Shown: piece after piece, positions 55,392 through 64,000 of the stretch
Layout of the letters: the number at the start of each line of letters is the position of its first letter
Position numbering within the stretch: the stretch's first letter is position 1
From: Rhineura floridana
Lineage: Eukaryota > Chordata > Lepidosauria > Squamata > Rhineuridae
Assembly (NCBI RefSeq): GCF_030035675.1
Contig: NC_084480.1
Location: 161,501-225,500 of the forward strand
Direction: 5' to 3'
DNA: 64,000 bases
Translations under genes and position numbers: made by a program
Notes under the pieces: generated by a model
Told to the model about the DNA's origin: nothing
The model's database searches: none
The model's input: only the letters and a program-made list of their open reading frames with translations

Positions 55392-55760
55392 CTCTTCCTC
55401 CCAGCAGGAGCCCAGGGCGGCAAATAAAAGCACTAAAAACACTTTAAAACATAAAAACAGATTTTAAAATACATTAAAACAAAATATCTTTAAAAACATG
55501 TTTCAAAAAGCTTTCAAGACATCTTAAAAAAAAGTTAAAAACATATTTTTTAAAAAAGGTTTTAAAACATCTTAAAAAGCAACTCCAGCACAGACGTGGA
55601 CTGGAATAAGGTCTCTACTTAAAAGGGTTGTTGAAAGAGGAAGGTCTTCAGCAGGCCCCAAAAGACAACAGAGATGGCGCCTGCCTGATATTTAAGGGGA
55701 GGGAGTTCCACAGGGTAGGTGCTGCCACACTAAATCTCCGCTTCCTACGGAACGGACCTC
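55392..55760 (-). mobile_element. L2 LINE 3' end
   Basis: The - strand gives gtgtggcagcacctaccctg, tggaactccctccc (the SVAAPTLWNSLPL block), then a long (TTTTAAAACAT)-like stretch and the tail gccgccctgggctcctgctg. Confidence 0.75.
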
Positions 55761-55837
55761 CCGATGAGATGGCATCTGCAGGAGGCCCTCAGCTGCAGAG
55801 CGCAGCGGTCGGCTGGGTTTATAAGGGGTAAGACCGC

Positions 55838-55905
55838 CTTTCTGAGTACTGAGCGAGATGGATCAATGGTCTGACTCGATATAAGGCAGCTTCCCATGTT
55901 CCTAT
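55838..55905 (+). mobile_element. tRNA-derived SINE, 3' end
   Basis: tgagtactgagcgagatgga, tcaatggtctgactcgatat, aaggcagcttcccatgttcc. The head is absent. Confidence 0.65.
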
Positions 55906-55974
55906 TACAGAATGAGAGCAAACGTTCTTTGACAATTCCTGGGAGAGCACTCTCAATAGCTGGGCCTTAACTTT

Positions 55975-56165
55975 AGTAAAGCCCTGCAGCTGGATCAGCC
56001 TGAAAGGAGCCCATCCAGTGCAGCCTCCTGTTCTCACAGTGGCCAGCTAGATGCCCAGAAGGGAAGCCTCCAAGCAGGCCCCGGACCCAAGCACACTCGC
56101 TTTCTAGCACCTGCTATTCAGAAGCATGCTCCCTCTGATCTTCCTTAAGTCTTCTGAATGGAGCA
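55975..56165 (-). mobile_element. CR1 3'-end fragment
   Basis: agctggatcagcctgaaagg, catccagtgcagcctcctgt, agaagcatgctccctctgat. Confidence 0.65.
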
Positions 56166-57204
56166 AAAGCGGGACCTGCCTATCAAGCAACCCACCCAAA
56201 CTTGGCTAATGATGATAGAATCGTTAGTTGTGACAGAATAAAGGTGACGTATAATTGTACTAAAATAAATGATTAACATCTAGTTGTCTGTGATAAGGAA
56301 CAAAGGACATACTGCAGTTTTCAAGTGAGAGACATGAGTTTGGAGCCTGCAAATTCTGGAGACATGGCGGGGTGGGGGAAGCTGGTTGCTACTCTGGAGA
56401 TCTGACTTGGCAGCCTGTTGGAGCATCCCCCTCTGCTCAACTTGTATATTTGTAAAACTCAAACTCTGCTAACTCCAGAAGTCCCCAGTGACTTCTTTCC
56501 AAAGGAAACCAAAGCAAGGTGAAGACTGCACCCCCAAACATTTCACTGCTTGGAGAAAGAGTACCTAATGTATGCTGAACATGTTGAGGGAGAGGAGGGA
56601 ACTTGTGCTGTAAACTGTGTCACTGAGGCCCAGGTCCCGGCTTTTGATGTTTTTGGAAACCCTGGAGGGGCAAGGGAGGGGGCTCCCATGTTCACGCATC
56701 TCTCCTTCGCCCACACATCTTGTCTTCTCTCTGATGGGGGCAGGAGAGTGGTGGAAGGGGACAGACCATCTGCATTCACTTGAACACAAAGGCCACAATT
56801 TCTGAACTCTGGACAGGAAGCCCTTTCTAAAAGGTCACTTAAGGCTTGGGAGATACCAAAATTCGTGTCTTGTGGTAGAGCGAGCAGCTTGTCCTGGATT
56901 GCTTTCCTAAGAGTTGCATTTGTTTATTTTGCATGTGGGTCTTAACTGCCCTGTCACAAACCTCAAGCGGCTGTTGCTGACACACCACCATAGTGCATGA
57001 TGAACTTCCTTCCATAAAGGTTCTCTCTCACGCCCCTTTCCATTGGCAAGGGAGGGGAGGCCTCTGTTCCCCTTGCAAAGCTGGTGCTACAAACTTCAAT
57101 CTACTAATGAGCTGCTGCTGACGTTTACTGGGCATCAGCAGTGTGCAGGTGACTCATTTGAAGGCAGAAAACAAGGGCAAGGTGGAGGGACAGTGCTGGT
57201 TAAG
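56166..57204. other. Intergenic, no feature seen
   Basis: No exon or repeat recognised; the short overlapping frames at 56543-56805 have no splice or homology support. Confidence 0.3.
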
Positions 57205-57425
57205 AACGAAAGAGGCCTGAAGCTGGATCAGGCCAAAGGGGGCTCATCCTGTCCAGCATTTTCTCTCTCACTGTGACCAACCAGATGCCCATGGGAAGCC
57301 CTTAAGCAAGCAGAGTATGAGTATAACCAGCATCTCTCTGCACTTGTGATTCCCACCAACTGGTATTATTCAGATGCATATCGCCTCTGACAGTGGATGG
57401 AGAAAATAGCCATTGGGCTGTTAAA
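57205..57425 (-). mobile_element. CR1 3'-end fragment
   Basis: gaacgaaagaggcctgaagc, tggatcaggccaaagggggc, then gtccagcattttctctctca and cgcctctgacagtggatgg. Confidence 0.65.
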
Positions 57426-58154
57426 AATTCCCCCTAAAATCCAGATTTTGCTACAAGAAAGATAGTCTTCGCCTGAGAAGGGAAGTTGTTTTGGCATGGA
57501 GCATAGGGCGTAGTCAAGCAACCTGAGTTGCAGTATTTCCTGGCAAGCCGTTCATTGCTGCTCCTTTAACTTTAAATCTTTGCCATCCTCTCTTATCTCT
57601 TGTAAAGGTAAACAAGAGGATCAGATTCCTGGCGCTCTTAAGCCAGGATATGATCACCAAAATGCCCCTCCTTCCCTCTTCCCCCTCTCCATAATCATAA
57701 CTGTTTCCCAGCTGGCACCATTCAAAAGCTTTTAACACTCAATCACTATCAGGAAGTTGTTTTTTTAGTCTTTGTGTTCTGGTTATTACAGATTTGGCAA
57801 TAAAAGCTGCTGCTAGCCAGCTGAGGGTTTGGGGGTCTCTCCCAGGAATCTTCCTAAAGTTGCAGATGCCCCACTCTGTTTGACATTTCCAGGAACTTTG
57901 GTCTTCCTCAGAAGAGCTTGTATCCCCCTTCCCTATATCGATTCTCCTTCTCTAGAACACCTTTTTCTTTTTCCTCACTTTGTTACTTTTACTGTACTAG
58001 GATGGTTTCAGGGAGACATTGACACACTCTCCTCTGCATCCCTGACCAAAATATTCTGAGCCAGATAATTCTCCTCTTGTTCCTTGTCAAAATGCCCTTT
58101 TCTCCACTCTGTCAAAATTCAGTTCCACTTTTCTCTCTTTCCCCCACCCCATTT
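57426..58154. other. Intergenic, no feature seen
   Basis: Pyrimidine-rich; no gene or named repeat. Confidence 0.3.
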
Positions 58155-59395
58155 CCTCCCTAAGCAGAACCAGCATCACTTCTGCAAGGGGAAATCCTGT
58201 TTCACTAACTTACTCAAATTCTTTGAGTGTCAATAAGTATATAGATAGTGGTAATCCAGTGGACATAGTGTTATCCAAGTTGTAAATGGACTTTCAAAAA
58301 GCTTTTGACAAAGTCTCCCACCAAAGACTTAGCAATCACGGTATAAGGGAGAGGTCCTCGCATGGATCAGGAATTGGTTAAGTAGCAGGAAGCAGAGAGC
58401 AGGAGTAAATGGACAGTTCTCCCAATTGAGACATTTATTTATTTATTTATTACATTTATATCCCACCTTTCCTCCAAGGAACTCAAGGTGGTGTACATGG
58501 TTCTCCCCCTCCTGATTTTATCCTCACAACCCTGTGATGTAGGTTAGGCTGAGAGGCAGTGACCCAGTAAGCTTCATGATCAAGCAGGGATTTGAACCCT
58601 GATCTCCCAGGTCCAAGCCCAACACTCTAACCACTACACCACACTGTAGAAAGTGGAGTCCCCCAAGGGTCGGTATTGGAACTTGTGCTTTTTAACTTGT
58701 TCTTAAATGATCTAGAGTTAGGGGTGAGCAGTGAGGTAGCCAAGTTTGCTGTAGATACTAAATTGTTCAAGGGTGTTAAAACAAAAATGGATTATGAAGA
58801 GCTCCAAATGGGCTTTTCCAGACTTTGTGAATGGGCCTTAAAAGGGCAAATGTAATTCAGTGTAAACAAATGTAAAGTGATGCATATCAGGGCAAAACAC
58901 TAATTTCGCACATACACTCATGGGGTATGAACTGCCAGTGACTGAGCAGGAATGAGACCCTGGGGTCATAGTGGAGAGCTTGATGAAGATGTTGACCCTG
59001 TGTGCAGCAGCTGTGAAAAAGATCATTAGGAAAGCGCTGAAAAGGAAAACTGCTGATACCATTATGCTGTTGTATAAATCTATGGTGCGGCCGCACTTGG
59101 AATACTGTGTGAAGTTCTGGTCGCCTCACCTCAAAAACAATATTGTAGAGTTGGAAAAGGTTCAGAAAAGGGCAACCAGAATGATCAAGGGGATGGAGCG
59201 ACTCCCCTGTGAAGAAAGATTGCAGCATTTGGGGCTTTTTAGTTTAAAGAAAAGGTAAGTAAGAGGTAATATAACAGAAGTGTGTAAACTTTTGCATGGA
59301 ATAGAGAGTGAATAGAGAAAAGCTTTTCTCCCTCATAACATCAGAACTCATGGACATCCAGTGAAGCTGAATGTTGGAAGATTCAGGACAAAAGA
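58155..59395 (+). mobile_element. CR1 LINE, internal to 3' part, with a nested SINE
   Basis: Matches the 33-kb CR1 from the QHHFCKGKSCFTNLL region through LDFQKAFDK to [20 protein letters not shown], with many frameshifts. Broken by the SINE at 58432-58646. Faces the next copy. Confidence 0.8.
58432..58646 (-). mobile_element. tRNA-derived SINE with an L2-type tail
   Basis: The - strand reads CAGTGTGGTGTAGTGGTTAG (A box), GGGTTCAAATCC (B box), a body and the tail caccttgagttccttggagg, gaaaggtgggatataaatg, (TAAA)n. The head closely matches the Sauria SINE at 24005; the tail does not. Confidence 0.85.
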
Positions 59396-59399
59396 AATA

Positions 59400-61270
59400 A
59401 TCATGTGCTGTGTGAAAAAATGACTTTTATCTGTGCCGAATCTTCCAACATTCAGTTTCATTGGATGAGAAAAACTCCTCAATCCACTTTCTCTACACCA
59501 TTTCTAGTTCTATACATCTCTATCATATCCCCCTTACCTTTTTTCTAAACTAAAAATGTGGCACTGTTGTAATTTTTCCTTAGTGGAGCCGCTCTATCCC
59601 CAATATCATTTTTAAGGTGAGGCAACCAGAACTGTACACAGTGTTCCAAACGCGGCTGCACCATAGATTTGTATAACAGCATGATGATATCAACGGTTTT
59701 ATTTTCAACAGCTTTCCTAATGATCCCTAGCATGGAATTTGCCTTGTTCACAGCTGCCGCACACTGAGTCGACATCTTCATCAAGCTATCCACTGTGACC
59801 CAAAAGTCTCATTCCTGGTCTGTCACTGCCTGTTCAGACCCCAGAGGCATCTATGTGAAATTAAGATTTTTTGCCCCAACATCACCTCTTTACACTTGCT
59901 CACATTAAATTGCATTTGCCACTTTACAGCCCATTCAGTTTGGAGAGGTCCTTTTGGAGCTCTTTGCAATTCATTTTTAACAACGCTGAACAATTTAGTA
60001 TCATCAGCAAACTTGGCCATCTCACCCCTAACTCTAGGTCATTTATGAACAAGTTGAAAAGCACAGGTCCCAATACTAGTCCTTGGGGAACTCCACTTTC
60101 TACATGCCTCCATTGGGAGAACTGCCCATTGATTCCTCCTCTCCACTTCCCGTCTTCTAGCCAGTTCCTGATCTATAAGAGGATCTCTCCTCTTCTTCTA
60201 AGACTGCTAAGCTTACTCAGGAGTCTTTGAGGTACCTTGTCGAAACCTTTTTGAAAGTCCAAGTACACTAGGTTAACTGGATCACCTCTATCTGTACACT
60301 TGTTGACATTTTCTCAAAGACCTTATCCCAGTCTGCATCTGTGCTGGAATGCTTTTTAAGATGTTTATTAAAGTTGTTTGTAAGATGTTTTGTTTTAATA
60401 TGTTTTAAAGTGTTTTAGTGCTTTTGTTTGCTGCCCTGAGCTCCTTCTGGGAGGATGGGTGGAATATAAATTTAACAAATAAAATACCAGCTTCAGCAAG
60501 GCTTGTCTTCTATATGCTTAGTTATTTTAAAAATACATTCCCCCAGTTTCCCCAGAACTGACATTAACCTAGCTGTAATTTCCAGGATCCCCCCGGTTCC
60601 CTTTTAAAAAATTGGTGTTACATTGACCACTTTCCGGTCCTCGGGTATGGAGGCAGATCTGAGGGACAAGTAACAAGATAAGCTATCTCACATTTGAGTT
60701 CTTTGAGAACTCTTGGTAGATGCATCGAGACACAGTGATTTCTCAAGTGTTTATTTTGCCTTCATATCTCATCACTGCTCTGCCTCAGTCCCTCAGACTC
60801 CCTTTGTCCAAAAGTTAGTCCAGGCACAGAGATCTGCCTTCTATCATCCACTGTGAAGACGGATGCAAAGAATTCATTTTTTACAACCGACTGTTCTAGG
60901 GCAGTCGTTTTAAGTTATCTAGAAATTTCACCTCTTTGTCACGACTGGAACCCATATGTAGCCAGTCTGTGTCAGGGTAGTTGAAGTCACCCATTACTAC
61001 AACATTTCCTAGTTTGGATGCTTGTTCAGTTTCATTTTTCATCTCAAGATCTCCCCTCAGCAGTGTGGTCAGGGAGACAATAGAAAATCCACAGTATTAG
61101 TCTGGGGGCCTGACGACAATTCTGTGGAGTCTGCCCCTTTTGGGGTTTCTAGCTTCCTGGGTCCAATGCCCTCTTTCACATATGGAGGACACCACCTCCA
61201 ATATATCCTTCGGCTATAGTTTATATCCAGGGATAATGGTTCCACTGGTTTTCTGTTTCACCACATCTCC
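59400..61270 (-). mobile_element. CR1 LINE, endonuclease end to 3' part, with a nested L2 tail
   Basis: From the 5' side: ctccacagaattgtcgtcag (61125 region), [11 protein letters not shown]-like near 60990, NYRP region near 60590, VPNDLEL-like near 60040, and [20 protein letters not shown] (59793 on). It ends near 59400 opposite the previous copy. Diverged. Confidence 0.8.
60330..60487 (+). mobile_element. L2 LINE 3' tail nested in CR1
   Basis: tctgtgctggaatgcttttt, then gctgccctgagctccttctg and gatgggtggaatataaattt with (AATA)n. Splits the CR1 between 60330 and 60488. Confidence 0.72.
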
Positions 61271-61606
61271 ATTAGGCTCACAAAAGAATCATTAAAAATG
61301 CCATTAAAAGAGAGAGGTGGGCTTTTGCCAGGGTTTCGGTGAGGTTCCAACACCGCCACAGCACTTGCCTCACACAAGGAGAGCAGGAGCAGCTGGCCGT
61401 AAAGTCAGCAGTACACAAGGCCAGCACGACTAGCGTGAGAACAAAGGAAAGCCATAGAGAGGTGGGTGCAGAGGCAGCCTCTGTGCCCTGTGGTGGGCCG
61501 TGCACCACTCTCCTGGCACTCTGAGAGCAAGAGCATGAGGCACCCTCCATTGGTCCTGCCTGCCCCAAAGACCCGACGACACACAACGGTTCTCTGTTCA
61601 ATTTGC

Positions 61607-64000
<2,394 letters not shown>

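Overview
The window is a piece of a squamate reptile (lizard or snake) nuclear chromosome. Three host genes with clean splice junctions lie in a bed of interspersed repeats. The squamate call rests on the repeats: a Sauria-type SINE with a Bov-B tail and a 10-bp target-site duplication (24005-24227), 5S-rRNA-derived SINEs, a Bov-B LINE, many CR1 and L2 LINEs, an L1 relative and palindromic hAT MITEs.

Host genes. (1) A carbonic anhydrase on the + strand, exons from 14769 to 38448, best matched to CA9: catalytic exons of 146, 93, 67, 158 and 142 bp, a variable stalk (one 66-bp exon and two predicted mini-exons), a transmembrane exon and a cytoplasmic exon. Its 5' exons are not in the window or were not recognised. 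(2) A complete seven-exon APH1 gene (gamma-secretase subunit, 256 codons) on the - strand, 51880 to 44139, with a CpG island at its 5' end and a poly(A) signal at 43671-43676. (3) The 3' end of TPM2 (beta-tropomyosin) on the - strand, with both alternative terminal exons: the striated-muscle type (63853-63935) and the non-muscle/smooth-muscle type (61759-61841), each with its own poly(A) signal.

The order CA9, APH1, TPM2 is the main result. From memory, human 9p13 has CA9 next to TPM2 (then TLN1) with no APH1 between them. The human APH1 genes sit beside the sister carbonic anhydrases: APH1A by CA14 on 1q21, and APH1B by CA12, near TPM1 and TLN2, on 15q22. The APH1 here is therefore probably a third copy from the vertebrate genome duplications, kept in this reptile and lost from the mammalian locus.

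Layout. 1-14768: repeats (CR1, L2, SINEs, a Bov-B LINE with a nested hAT MITE). 14769-38448: CA9, whose introns hold an ORF1-only L1 relative (15784-17679), a CR1 copy that kept its 5' region (18906-21700), an almost intact CR1 (32943-36358) and a perfect 105-bp palindromic MITE (25274-25378). 38449-43670: 3' flank with a possible LTR fossil. 43671-52330: APH1 and its CpG island. 52330-61600: intergenic repeats, including a large CR1 inverted pair (58155-61270) and a 119-bp tandem duplication. 61600-64000: TPM2 3' end.

CA9 and APH1 converge tail to tail; APH1 and TPM2 point the same way. Nothing suggests that the three proteins share a pathway: their adjacency looks inherited from an ancient linkage block.
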